Shown here piece after piece: positions 8,801-17,330 of a stretch of DNA of 64,000 nucleotides (position 1 is its first letter; every line of letters starts with the position of its first letter). The notes under the pieces were generated by a model that was not told the origin of the DNA, ran no database searches, and saw nothing but the letters and a program-made list of their open reading frames with translations. The position numbers and the translations under genes were made by a program. The stretch comes from Desertivirga brevis (GTDB taxonomy: Bacteria; Bacteroidota; Bacteroidia; Sphingobacteriales; Sphingobacteriaceae): contig NZ_JAFEWF010000001.1 of the NCBI RefSeq assembly GCF_017355835.1, positions 310,001 to 374,000 on the forward strand, in the 5' to 3' direction.

Positions 8801-11041
8801 ATGGCCATTCACTTACTAGGTATAAGGCATCATGGACCGGGTTCTGCACGGCATGTACTGGAAGCGCTAAAGCAAATCAAACCGGATATTATCCTTATTG
8901 AAGGACCTCCGGAGGGAGAGCATATGCTTCCCTGGGTTCTCCACGAGGAAATGAAACCTCCTGTTGCCTTACTTGCTTATGTACCTGACGACCCTCAACG
9001 TGCAGTATTCTACCCATTTGCGGAATTTTCACCTGAGTGGCAAGCGATCAGATATGGTGTAGAGCATAAGAGACCGGTAAGGTTTATTGATATGCCTCTG
9101 GTACACAAACTCGCCATTTCGCCTTCAAAAAAAGAAGATACTATTCCTTCGGATCTTAACGAAGAAAGCCTTGAAGCAAGACAGGAAATCGGGGATGTTG
9201 AAACTATAAGGAGAAATCCTCTTTCTTACTTGGCTTCTATTGCAGGCTTTGAAGATGAAGAGGAATGGTGGGAGCACCAGTTTGAATTAAACCAACAACC
9301 ACGGGAGGTATTCTTGGCTATCGCTGAGGCAATGGGAGCTCTACGGGAATTACTTCCTCAGCGGAAGGATCAGCGGGAAGAAATTAGAGAAGCGTTTATG
9401 CGGCGCGGAATACGGACGGCAGAAAGAGAAATGTATACTGAAATTGCCGTAATATGCGGAGGGTGGCATGTACCTGCACTGCAGAACATGCCGAAGCAAA
9501 AGGACGATGATGCCTTGCTTAAAAATCTTCCTAAAACAAAAGTAGAGACCACCTGGATTCCATGGACTAATGACCGTTTGAGCTTTGAAAGTGGATACGG
9601 AGCGGGAGTAAATTCTCCGGGCTATTATGCTCACATCTGGAACAAGCCTGAAGATGATGGGACAGTTTGGCTTTCCTACGCAGCAAGAGTGTTCAGGGAA
9701 AACAAGGTTGATATTTCATCAGCTCACATCATAGAAGCCGTACGCCTTGCAAATACGCTCGCGGCTATCAGGGACCTAAATCGCCCGGGATTAAAAGAGC
9801 TCAACGAGGCAACACAGACCGTGATGTGTATGGGAGACGATATTCCCATGCAATTGGTTCGGCGCGATTTGATCGTCGGAAAGGAACAAGGTGAAGTGCC
9901 GGAAGGAGCACCACAGGTACCTATCCAACGTGACTTGGAGCAGCAGGTAAAGGGTATGCGATTAAAACTCGCCATCGAAGACAAGGTTATTAGTCTCGAT
10001 CTGAGAGAGAGTAGCGGTTTGCAGAAAAGTATCCTTTTTCATCGCCTCCTGGTCTTAGACATCCCTTGGGCTAAACAACAAAATACTTCTGGTAAGGGGA
10101 CATTTAAAGAGGAATGGCGCATGAGATGGACTCCGGAACTTACCATCCAACTTCTGGAAAAAGCACCATGGGGAAATACTATTGAAGCAGCTTGTAACCA
10201 TTATCTACAGAATAAAGCATTAAATAGTAAACAACTTTCGGAAATAACAGAACTGGTAAGTAAAGCACTTCCCGCGGATCTGCATGCAGGTATAGAGGTG
10301 GTGATGAAAAGAATGGATGAACTGGCTTCGGGCACAACTGATACCGCCATGCTCATGGACGCCTTTAATCCACTTGTACAGGTGAGCCGGTACGGTAACG
10401 TCCGCCAAACAGACCAGGAGACTGTTCAGGTAATTCTAAGATCAATATTCTACCGTATGGTTGCAGGTTTACCAATAAGCTGCACTGGGATAGACGAAGA
10501 ACAATCGGCGGATATGGCAGAAAAGATCAAAGCTGTAAATAATGCAATCCTTTTCCTTGACGAGGAAGAACTTAAGAACACATGGCTGGAAACATTGCTG
10601 AAGATCACAACCGTAAAGCAAGTGTCGCCGCTGGTACATGGGATGAGTTCAAAGATCCTTTATGATCTTAAGTATATTGACAGTGAGCAGACAGCTGCAG
10701 AGTTTAGTAAAGCATTGTCACCAGGCCATGATCCTTCTTATTCAGCTGCCTGGGCAGAGGGCTTCCTAAAAGATTCTGCCACTATTTTGATACTTGACGA
10801 TGATATCTGGAATATTACCAATAATTGGCTGGCGAGCCTTGATCAGGAGGTATTCCTGCAGGTTGTGCCTTTACTCCGCCGGACATTCGCGGTGTACAAT
10901 TCTGTTGAAAAAAGCAGGATAGCGCAAAGGGTGAAATACAGCAAAGAGGGTGGGGAAAAGCGAGAAGCCGCAGTAACCATTAATAAAGAAAGAGCATCCA
11001 GGGTACTGCCAATACTAGGTACTATCCTGGGAATAAAATAA
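8801..11041 (+). CDS. DUF5682 family protein with TraB/ChaN-like motifs
   Basis: 746 aa, starting 3 bp after the ATPase stop. The N-terminus reads LGIRHHGPGSARHV (His10, His11) then PDIILIEGPPEGE (Glu34), and at 218-227 ICGGWHVPAL. This order, an early G-H motif, a following hydrophobic strand ending in E-G, and a later G-x-H-x-P motif, resembles the TraB/ChaN/EreA-like superfamily, so a metal- or haem-binding or hydrolytic domain is plausible. The C-terminal 500 residues are largely helical and unrecognised. I match the family as DUF5682 from the start motif. No enzyme activity is established. Confidence 0.72.
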   Translation: MAIHLLGIRHHGPGSARHVLEALKQIKPDIILIEGPPEGEHMLPWVLHEEMKPPVALLAYVPDDPQRAVFYPFAEFSPEWQAIRYGVEHKRPVRFIDMPLVHKLAISPSKKEDTIPSDLNEESLEARQEIGDVETIRRNPLSYLASIAGFEDEEEWWEHQFELNQQPREVFLAIAEAMGALRELLPQRKDQREEIREAFMRRGIRTAEREMYTEIAVICGGWHVPALQNMPKQKDDDALLKNLPKTKVETTWIPWTNDRLSFESGYGAGVNSPGYYAHIWNKPEDDGTVWLSYAARVFRENKVDISSAHIIEAVRLANTLAAIRDLNRPGLKELNEATQTVMCMGDDIPMQLVRRDLIVGKEQGEVPEGAPQVPIQRDLEQQVKGMRLKLAIEDKVISLDLRESSGLQKSILFHRLLVLDIPWAKQQNTSGKGTFKEEWRMRWTPELTIQLLEKAPWGNTIEAACNHYLQNKALNSKQLSEITELVSKALPADLHAGIEVVMKRMDELASGTTDTAMLMDAFNPLVQVSRYGNVRQTDQETVQVILRSIFYRMVAGLPISCTGIDEEQSADMAEKIKAVNNAILFLDEEELKNTWLETLLKITTVKQVSPLVHGMSSKILYDLKYIDSEQTAAEFSKALSPGHDPSYSAAWAEGFLKDSATILILDDDIWNITNNWLASLDQEVFLQVVPLLRRTFAVYNSVEKSRIAQRVKYSKEGGEKREAAVTINKERASRVLPILGTILGIK

Positions 11042-11047
11042 GGAACT

Positions 11048-12187
11048 ATGCAGGAAGAACTGGAGAAACGCTGGAGATTAGTATTAGGTTCTGAAACCAG
11101 AGACGAGCTTTCAGTAGATTTAAGTAGACAAGAAACGGGCATTGACAACACCCTTCAGGCCTTGTATAATTCGGACCGGAAGGGAGGACTTGGTCCCTCA
11201 TCCCCAAACGTTTCCCGGTGGTTGGGGGATATCCGGGAATACTTCCCTAATACCGTGGTTAAGGTGATGCAGCAGGACGCCCTTAAACGGCTTAACCTTA
11301 CCTCCATGTTGACCGAACCAGAGATGCTCGAAACGGTAATTCCCGATGTACATCTCGTAGCCAACCTGCTTACCTTGGGCCGTGCTATACCGGAGAAAAC
11401 CAAATCAACCGCCCGAATGGTTGTTAAGAAGGTTGTAGATGAATTATTGCAAAAACTTACAGCACCTACACAACAGGCTATTTCCGGAAGTCTAAATCGC
11501 TCAGCGAGGAACAGACGGCCCAGGCATAACGAAATTAATTGGTCAGAAACGATCCGAAGGAACCTTAAGCATTATCAGCCAGATTATAAAACCGTAATCC
11601 CAGAAACCAGGATTGGCTTTGGCAGAAAAAGAAAGGCGCTGAAAGACGTTGTGTTATGCATTGACCAAAGTGGCTCTATGGGAACATCGGTAGTATACTC
11701 AGGAATATTTGGAGCAGTAATGGCTTCTATTCCAGCGGTAAACACAAAGATGGTAGTCTTCGATACCGAGGTAGCAGATCTCACGGAAGAATTACAGGAT
11801 CCGGTAGAATTGCTTTTTGGTGTTCAACTTGGGGGTGGGACAGACATTCATAAGGCCCTGACTTATTGTTCTCAAATCATAACCCGTCCCTTAGATACAG
11901 TCCTGGTGCTGATAACAGATCTCTATGAGGGTGGAAATCAACAAGAGATGCGAAAGAAGGCAGCCCAGCTTGTTGACAATGGAGTACAGGTGATCACATT
12001 ACTTGCCCTTAATGATGACGGTTCTTCCTTCCATGATCATGGCAATGCTGATTTCCTGGCCTCTATTGGTGTGCCTGTTTTTGCTTGTACACCTGATCTT
12101 TTTCCCGACTTGATGGCTGCTGCATTAAGTAAACAAGATATAAACCAGTGGGCCGGTGCTAATGATATTAAGATGAGTGGGAGATAA
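11048..12187 (+). CDS. VWA domain protein, partner of the MoxR ATPase
   Basis: 379 aa. The N-terminal half is helical and charged. Residues 200-360 form a von Willebrand A domain with a complete metal-ion-dependent adhesion site: DQSGS at 206-210, Thr265 in GGGTDI, and Asp291 in LITDLYEGG. There is no signal peptide or membrane helix, so it is cytosolic like CoxE-type VWA proteins. It starts 6 bp after the DUF5682 gene and ends the operon. VWA proteins of this kind bind MoxR ATPases and deliver the pulling force or the substrate; which protein it handles here is unknown. Confidence 0.85.
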   Translation: MQEELEKRWRLVLGSETRDELSVDLSRQETGIDNTLQALYNSDRKGGLGPSSPNVSRWLGDIREYFPNTVVKVMQQDALKRLNLTSMLTEPEMLETVIPDVHLVANLLTLGRAIPEKTKSTARMVVKKVVDELLQKLTAPTQQAISGSLNRSARNRRPRHNEINWSETIRRNLKHYQPDYKTVIPETRIGFGRKRKALKDVVLCIDQSGSMGTSVVYSGIFGAVMASIPAVNTKMVVFDTEVADLTEELQDPVELLFGVQLGGGTDIHKALTYCSQIITRPLDTVLVLITDLYEGGNQQEMRKKAAQLVDNGVQVITLLALNDDGSSFHDHGNADFLASIGVPVFACTPDLFPDLMAAALSKQDINQWAGANDIKMSGR

Positions 12188-12236
12188 AAATAGATAAAAG
12201 CTTCAGGACCATTCTTCAGATGCTGGCAGCTTTGGT

Positions 12237-12267
12237 TGCCACAAGGTTATTACATATCGTTGTGGCA
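12237..12267. repeat. Inverted repeat between the VWA operon and GH28
   Basis: TGCCACAA (12237-12244) and TTGTGGCA (12260-12267) are perfect complements around a 15-base loop. No T-run follows, so it is not a classic terminator; it could be a transcript-end hairpin or an operator for the GH28 gene. Confidence 0.35.
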
Positions 12268-12356
12268 GGATGCTCTTTGAATTTGTAATTTTACCCACAA
12301 TTAAAAGGAAGTTCAAATACTTCCAGACCAATTTATCCTCTAGAATTAGAAATTTA

Positions 12357-13715
12357 ATGACTACAAGAAACTTCAGGCTTGCATTATTGCTCTTGGTTGG
12401 CCTAACACTGAACTTTAAAAGTTACGCGAAAGAGATTTTTCCTGACGGAACCCCAATTCCTGAATGGTTCAGGCAAAATAAACCTACTGATATTAGCAAA
12501 CTAGGAAAGCACTATCGCATTTCCGATTTCGATGTAGTGAACGACAGCTCTATCATTCAAACCAAATTAATCCAGTCTGTCATTGATAAAGCCAGTGCCG
12601 ATGGTGGTGGCGTTATTGTCATTCCTAAAGGAACTTTCCTTAGCGGTTCATTATTTTTTAAAAAAGGAACTCACTTACATCTTGAGGATGGAGCGAAATT
12701 GAAAGGTAGCGACGACATTACAAATTTTCCGCTGGTTATGACACGGATGGAAGGGCAAACATTAAAATATTTTGCTGCACTTGTCAATGCCGATGGCCTA
12801 GATGGCTTTACAATATCAGGCAATGGAACTATTGATGGAAACGGCTTACGTTATTGGAAATCCTTTTGGCTTAGACGTGAATTCAATCCCAGCTGTACTA
12901 ACATGGATGAAATGAGACCGAGACTAGTTTATATTTCTAACAGTAAAAATGTTCAGCTTTCAGGAGTTAAATTAATGAACTCGCCATTCTGGACAACCCA
13001 CCTTTATAAATGCGAGAATATAAAGTTGCTCGACCTCTATATCTACTCACCTAAAGAGCCCGTGAAGGCTCCAAGTACTGACGCTGTAGATATTGATGGC
13101 TGCAAAAATGTGCTTATCAAAAACTGCTACATGTCTGTTAATGACGATGCTGTAGCCTTAAAAGGAGGGAAGGGACCTACTGCCGATAAGAATCCGAACA
13201 ATGGGAGTAATCAAAATATCATTATCGAAGATTGTACCTATGGATTTTGCCATGGTGCTTTAACCTTCGGAAGTGAATCCATTCACGACAGGAACATTAT
13301 ATTACGCAGAATTAAAATAAGTCACGCAGAGCGCCTGCTTTGGCTGAAAATGCGTCCTGACACTCCGCAGAACTATGAATATGTATTGGTAGAGGACATC
13401 GAAGGCCATGATATTGGAAACTTTTTATTTGTGCGTCCCTGGACTCAATTCTTTGATCTGAAAGGTGAGCAGGTGGCAGGAACCTCGAACAGTCGCAATA
13501 TCACAATGCGAAACATTAAGTTGGATTGTGAGAACTTTTTTAACGTTGGTGTGCCGAAAGAAGTGGCACCGGCAAAGGGTTTTGGATACAAGCTTTCAGA
13601 TTTTAAGTTTGAAAACCTGGAAGTAACAGCAAAAAAGTTCACTGAAATCGATACTTCGTTAATAGAGAACTTCAAACTCAAGAATGTAGTGGTTAATAAA
13701 AAGAAGATTTATTAA
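12357..13715 (+). CDS. Glycoside hydrolase family 28 (polygalacturonase-like)
   Basis: 452 aa from the ATG at 12357, which gives a normal signal peptide (TTRNFRLALLLLVGLTLNF then SYAK); the ATG at 12270 would add 29 unrelated residues. The body is a right-handed beta-helix of the pectin-degrading type. GH28 landmarks appear in variant form near residues 240-345: STDAVDIDG for the usual NTDG.D, NDDAVALKGG for GDDCIAIKSG, CHGALTFGSE for GHG, and LWLKMR near the RIK position. Both Asp of DD and the His are kept, so hydrolysis of a galacturonide or modified uronide is plausible. It is transcribed alone between the VWA operon and the first SusC. Confidence 0.82.
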   Translation: MTTRNFRLALLLLVGLTLNFKSYAKEIFPDGTPIPEWFRQNKPTDISKLGKHYRISDFDVVNDSSIIQTKLIQSVIDKASADGGGVIVIPKGTFLSGSLFFKKGTHLHLEDGAKLKGSDDITNFPLVMTRMEGQTLKYFAALVNADGLDGFTISGNGTIDGNGLRYWKSFWLRREFNPSCTNMDEMRPRLVYISNSKNVQLSGVKLMNSPFWTTHLYKCENIKLLDLYIYSPKEPVKAPSTDAVDIDGCKNVLIKNCYMSVNDDAVALKGGKGPTADKNPNNGSNQNIIIEDCTYGFCHGALTFGSESIHDRNIILRRIKISHAERLLWLKMRPDTPQNYEYVLVEDIEGHDIGNFLFVRPWTQFFDLKGEQVAGTSNSRNITMRNIKLDCENFFNVGVPKEVAPAKGFGYKLSDFKFENLEVTAKKFTEIDTSLIENFKLKNVVVNKKKIY

Positions 13716-13733
13716 TAAAACTATTATCAACAG

Positions 13734-13776
13734 GTCCGCCACTTAAACAGTATTTCTGTTTTCTGGCGGACTTTTT
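13734..13776 (+). terminator. Rho-independent terminator after GH28
   Basis: GTCCGCCA (13734-13741) pairs with TGGCGGAC (13764-13771), with an inner AACAG/CTGTT stem, followed by five T and an AT-rich tract. It closes the GH28 transcript. Confidence 0.85.
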
Positions 13777-13855
13777 ATTTTAAGCCCATCCCTTCGTTAA
13801 CAAATTCCTCTATTTATTCAAATAGCTGGTACAATCCCCTTAAAACCCCTTTTTT

Positions 13856-13921
13856 TGTAACATCTCCCGCTACTTATGCAACAGTAACATAACCTAACGG
13901 TGCATAAATCAACGACTTTAG
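13856..13921 (+). promoter_or_regulatory. Putative HTCS operator and promoter, PUL unit A
   Basis: Two related 17-mers start 21 bp apart: TGTAACATC... at 13856 and TGCAACAGTAACATAAC at 13877-13893. A weak -7-like box GACTTTAG (13914-13921) starts 21 bp after the second copy. The same layout recurs at 20532, 23828 and 37223. A better -7 match, TACTTTTG, lies at 13981-13988 and may be used instead. The start codon of SusC is at 14176, giving a long leader of 180-250 bases; I see no gene in it. Confidence 0.5.
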
Positions 13922-14175
13922 CATAACGAAAAGAAGGATCTTTTCTATTATAAACTAACCAAGTAAATTTATGCTAACACTACTTTTGCCGCAAACTTTA
14001 TTGGCACCTCTTAATCTCGTAAAAAACACAAAATCAAGGTTAAATCAAACCTCTTTCAAGCAGAGGAAAACCTTCAATTAAATTCAATATTAAACCAGGA
14101 TTCAAAAGATTGTTCCAGCTTTCAGCAGAAAGTTTACGACAAGTAATTATAGGGCAATCTTTAAATTTTCATTGT

Positions 14176-17100
14176 ATGAAAGGACTTTTATTTAAAAACG
14201 CAATAATCCCTTTTTTGCTTTTTTTCGTTGCACAGGTAACCTTTGGTCAGAGTGCTGAAATAGTAGTTAAAGGATTGGTAAAAGATGGAAGGGGAGAAAG
14301 CCTTCCGGGTGTGAGTGTGACCGTTAAAGGAACAACTAAAGGTGTTGTAACTAACTCTCAGGGGACCTTTACAATTAAAGCTTCCTCACCTGATAATATT
14401 CTTGTTTTCACTTTTCTGGGTTTCGATAAGGTTGAACGAAGGATTGGCAATGACAGGAATATTAACGTCGTTATGAAAGAACATGCTAACGAATTAAACC
14501 AGGTAGTAATAATTGGATATGGAGAAGTTGCCAGGAAGGATTTAACTGGTGCGGTAGGACAAGTTAAGGTTGAGGAACTACAGAAGGCACCTGTTAGGTC
14601 ATTTGAGGAAGCATTAGCTGGAAGAATTGCCGGTGTACAAGTTAGTTCACCAGAAGGACAACCGGGCATGTCTAGTGATATTGTGATCCGTGGCGCCAGT
14701 TCCATAACACAGGATAATTCTCCTTTATACGTTGTTGATGGCTTTCCGCTTGAGAGTCCCCACAACAATACATTGAACCCCTCAGAAATTGAATCTATAG
14801 AGGTATTAAAGGACGCATCAGCCTCGGCAATTTATGGAGCGCGGGGAGCTAATGGGGTGATCATTATTACGACAAAAAAGGGCAAAGCTGGTAAACCCGT
14901 CATAAGTTACGACGGTTATTATGGCTCTCAACAAGAGATAAAGAGAGCACAATTGATGGACCCTTACGAGTTTGTGCGCTACCAATTGGAACTAGACCCG
15001 GTTGGAAAGGGAGAAGCATATACACCGCCGGGAAAAACGCTAGAATCTTATCGAGGGGTACAGGGTGTTGATTGGCAGGAGCAGGTATTCAGGGGCGCAG
15101 GTATGAACAATCACAATCTTTCTGTCAGGGGAGGAAATGAACAAACTAAATATTCCATCTCAGGCTCCGTTATGGGTCAGGACGGGATAATTATTAATTC
15201 CGGGTTCAAACGATATCAAGGGAGGATTGCATTGGATCAGAACATTAGAAAAGACTTCAGAGTGGGGATAAATGCCAACTATGCAAATACAAGGATTAAC
15301 GGAACAACACCCTCAACTTACAATGGAAACAGTAATTCTTTAAGTCTTCTTTACAGTGTTTGGGGATATAGACCGATTAGTGCGAGTGATGTACCCCTGG
15401 AGGACCTGATTGACTCGCCAATGGATCCGGAAGTAGATGAAACTGCTGATTACCGGTACAATCCAATCCTCTCGGCCAGAAATGAGCTAAATAACAATTT
15501 CGATAACTCTCTTATTGTTAACGGATACGCGCAGTTTCCTGTTTTTAAAAACTTGACGCTAAGAGTAACAGGCGGAATTACTAGGCAAACAACACGTTTG
15601 GAAACGTTCTATAATAGTCAAACAAAGTATGGTGATATAAATAGTGCCCAGGGAAGCAGAGGGGCAAATGGAAGGTTGACTAGTCTTGAAAAGAACGACT
15701 TCCTCAACGAGAACATCCTAACCTACAAAAGGAAATTCAATAGGTTTCATAACCTTACTGTATTAGGAGGTTTCACCATGCAGGAACAAAAGAACCTTAG
15801 CTTTGGGTACCAGGCCTCAGGCCTGCCCAATGAAAGCCTTGGATTAAGCGGACTTGAGGAGGGAACTGCACAAACACTTAATTCGTCTCGTACAGAAAAC
15901 TTCCTCATGTCGTATCTTGGAAGATTAACTTACGATTATAAATCTAAATATTTATTTACCGCTTCTTTTCGAGCTGATGGTTCATCTAAATTTTCCCCGG
16001 CAAATAAATGGAGCTATTTTCCTTCAGGAGCTTTTGCCTGGCGTTTGAGTAATGAAAAGTTTATGAAAGGCTTCAACTTCATCAATAATGCAAAATTACG
16101 TACCAGTATAGGAGTTACAGGAAATAATCGCGTGTCAGACTTTGCTTATCTGTCGACAGTTACTTTCCCTATTTCCAGATATTATACCTTCAATAATGCT
16201 TACTTTATTGGAGCAATACCAACAACACTCGGAAATAAAGACTTACGCTGGGAAACAACCTTACAAACGGATGCTGGTATTGATCTATCTCTTTTTAAAT
16301 CAAAGTTAAACATAACCGTCGATTATTATAACAAGCGAACCTATGATCTACTACTTAATGCTCAGCTACCATCAACAACAGGTTATCAGAATGCATTTAA
16401 AAACATCGGTGAGGTTAAGAATGCCGGATGGGAATTTGAATTGAGCACAACGAACTTTAATAAAAAGGATTTTAAGTGGAACACCTCCTTTAACATATCC
16501 TTTAACCGGAATAAAGTTGTTGAGCTTACCCAAAATCAGGAAAGTATGCTAACCAGTATTGGTTGGGAGACTGGATATAGCAACATCCCGCCATACATTG
16601 CTAAAGTTGGTCAACCCATTGCACAGTTTTATGGCTTCAAATGGTTGGGTAACTATCAATTCAACGATTTCAATCAAAACCCCGATGGTTCATATACCTT
16701 GAAACCTTCAGTCCCAGACAATGGAACTGGAAGAGACAAAGTTCAACCCGGAGATATTAAATACGCAGACATCAATGGTGACGGAACAGTTAACGCATCC
16801 GACAGAATGATTCTAGGAAATCCCAACCCTGACTTTATCGGCGGACTTTCAAATAACTTCAATTATAAGGGATTTGACCTCAATGTGTTCTTTCAATGGT
16901 CGTATGGAAATGAACTTTTGAATGCCAATCGTTTAGTGTTTGAAGGCAGTTCAAGACTTAGTCTTAACCAATATGCAAGCTATGCAGATCGTTGGACTCC
17001 GGAGAATCAGAACAACACCTATTTCAGAACGAAAGGATTTGGACCTACGGCTTATTCGTCCAGGATAATTGAGGACGGGTCTTACCTGCGACTAAAAACA

Positions 17101-17319
17101 GTGTCTCTTGGATACAGGATTCCCGCGAGGCTGTTAAAATCAATAAACGTCAGCTCTCTAAGAGTATATGCTTCCGCACAAAATCTGGTAACATGGACAA
17201 ATTATTCAGGCCTAGACCCGGAGGTATCAACAAAACGGGCTGCACTTACTCCAGGTTTTGACTACGCCGCCTACCCAAGAGCAAAAACTATTGTGTTTGG
17301 CCTGAATGTAGCACTTTAA
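14176..17319 (+). CDS. SusC/RagA TonB-linked outer-membrane protein, first pair
   Basis: 1047 aa from the ATG at 14176, which starts a signal peptide (GLLFKNAIIPFLLFFVAQVTFG); upstream codons add 22 non-signal residues. Order of domains: carboxypeptidase-regulatory-like beta domain (about 28-105, LPGVSVTVKGTTKGVVTNSQG), the VVIIGYG segment, plug domain (about 115-235, SSITQDNSPLYVVDGFPL), then a 22-strand-type barrel ending in a terminal aromatic-rich strand. SusC proteins import oligosaccharides across the outer membrane using TonB energy with the SusD lid encoded next. First gene of unit A, a SusC-SusD-DUF5017 operon. Confidence 0.95.
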   Translation: MKGLLFKNAIIPFLLFFVAQVTFGQSAEIVVKGLVKDGRGESLPGVSVTVKGTTKGVVTNSQGTFTIKASSPDNILVFTFLGFDKVERRIGNDRNINVVMKEHANELNQVVIIGYGEVARKDLTGAVGQVKVEELQKAPVRSFEEALAGRIAGVQVSSPEGQPGMSSDIVIRGASSITQDNSPLYVVDGFPLESPHNNTLNPSEIESIEVLKDASASAIYGARGANGVIIITTKKGKAGKPVISYDGYYGSQQEIKRAQLMDPYEFVRYQLELDPVGKGEAYTPPGKTLESYRGVQGVDWQEQVFRGAGMNNHNLSVRGGNEQTKYSISGSVMGQDGIIINSGFKRYQGRIALDQNIRKDFRVGINANYANTRINGTTPSTYNGNSNSLSLLYSVWGYRPISASDVPLEDLIDSPMDPEVDETADYRYNPILSARNELNNNFDNSLIVNGYAQFPVFKNLTLRVTGGITRQTTRLETFYNSQTKYGDINSAQGSRGANGRLTSLEKNDFLNENILTYKRKFNRFHNLTVLGGFTMQEQKNLSFGYQASGLPNESLGLSGLEEGTAQTLNSSRTENFLMSYLGRLTYDYKSKYLFTASFRADGSSKFSPANKWSYFPSGAFAWRLSNEKFMKGFNFINNAKLRTSIGVTGNNRVSDFAYLSTVTFPISRYYTFNNAYFIGAIPTTLGNKDLRWETTLQTDAGIDLSLFKSKLNITVDYYNKRTYDLLLNAQLPSTTGYQNAFKNIGEVKNAGWEFELSTTNFNKKDFKWNTSFNISFNRNKVVELTQNQESMLTSIGWETGYSNIPPYIAKVGQPIAQFYGFKWLGNYQFNDFNQNPDGSYTLKPSVPDNGTGRDKVQPGDIKYADINGDGTVNASDRMILGNPNPDFIGGLSNNFNYKGFDLNVFFQWSYGNELLNANRLVFEGSSRLSLNQYASYADRWTPENQNNTYFRTKGFGPTAYSSRIIEDGSYLRLKTVSLGYRIPARLLKSINVSSLRVYASAQNLVTWTNYSGLDPEVSTKRAALTPGFDYAAYPRAKTIVFGLNVAL

Positions 17320-17330
17320 ATCTTTAAGAA

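Noticed and set aside
13994..14175. Riboswitch-like leader before SusC1
   Set aside because: Only short weak hairpins (CCTCT/AGAGG); no known riboswitch pattern seen.
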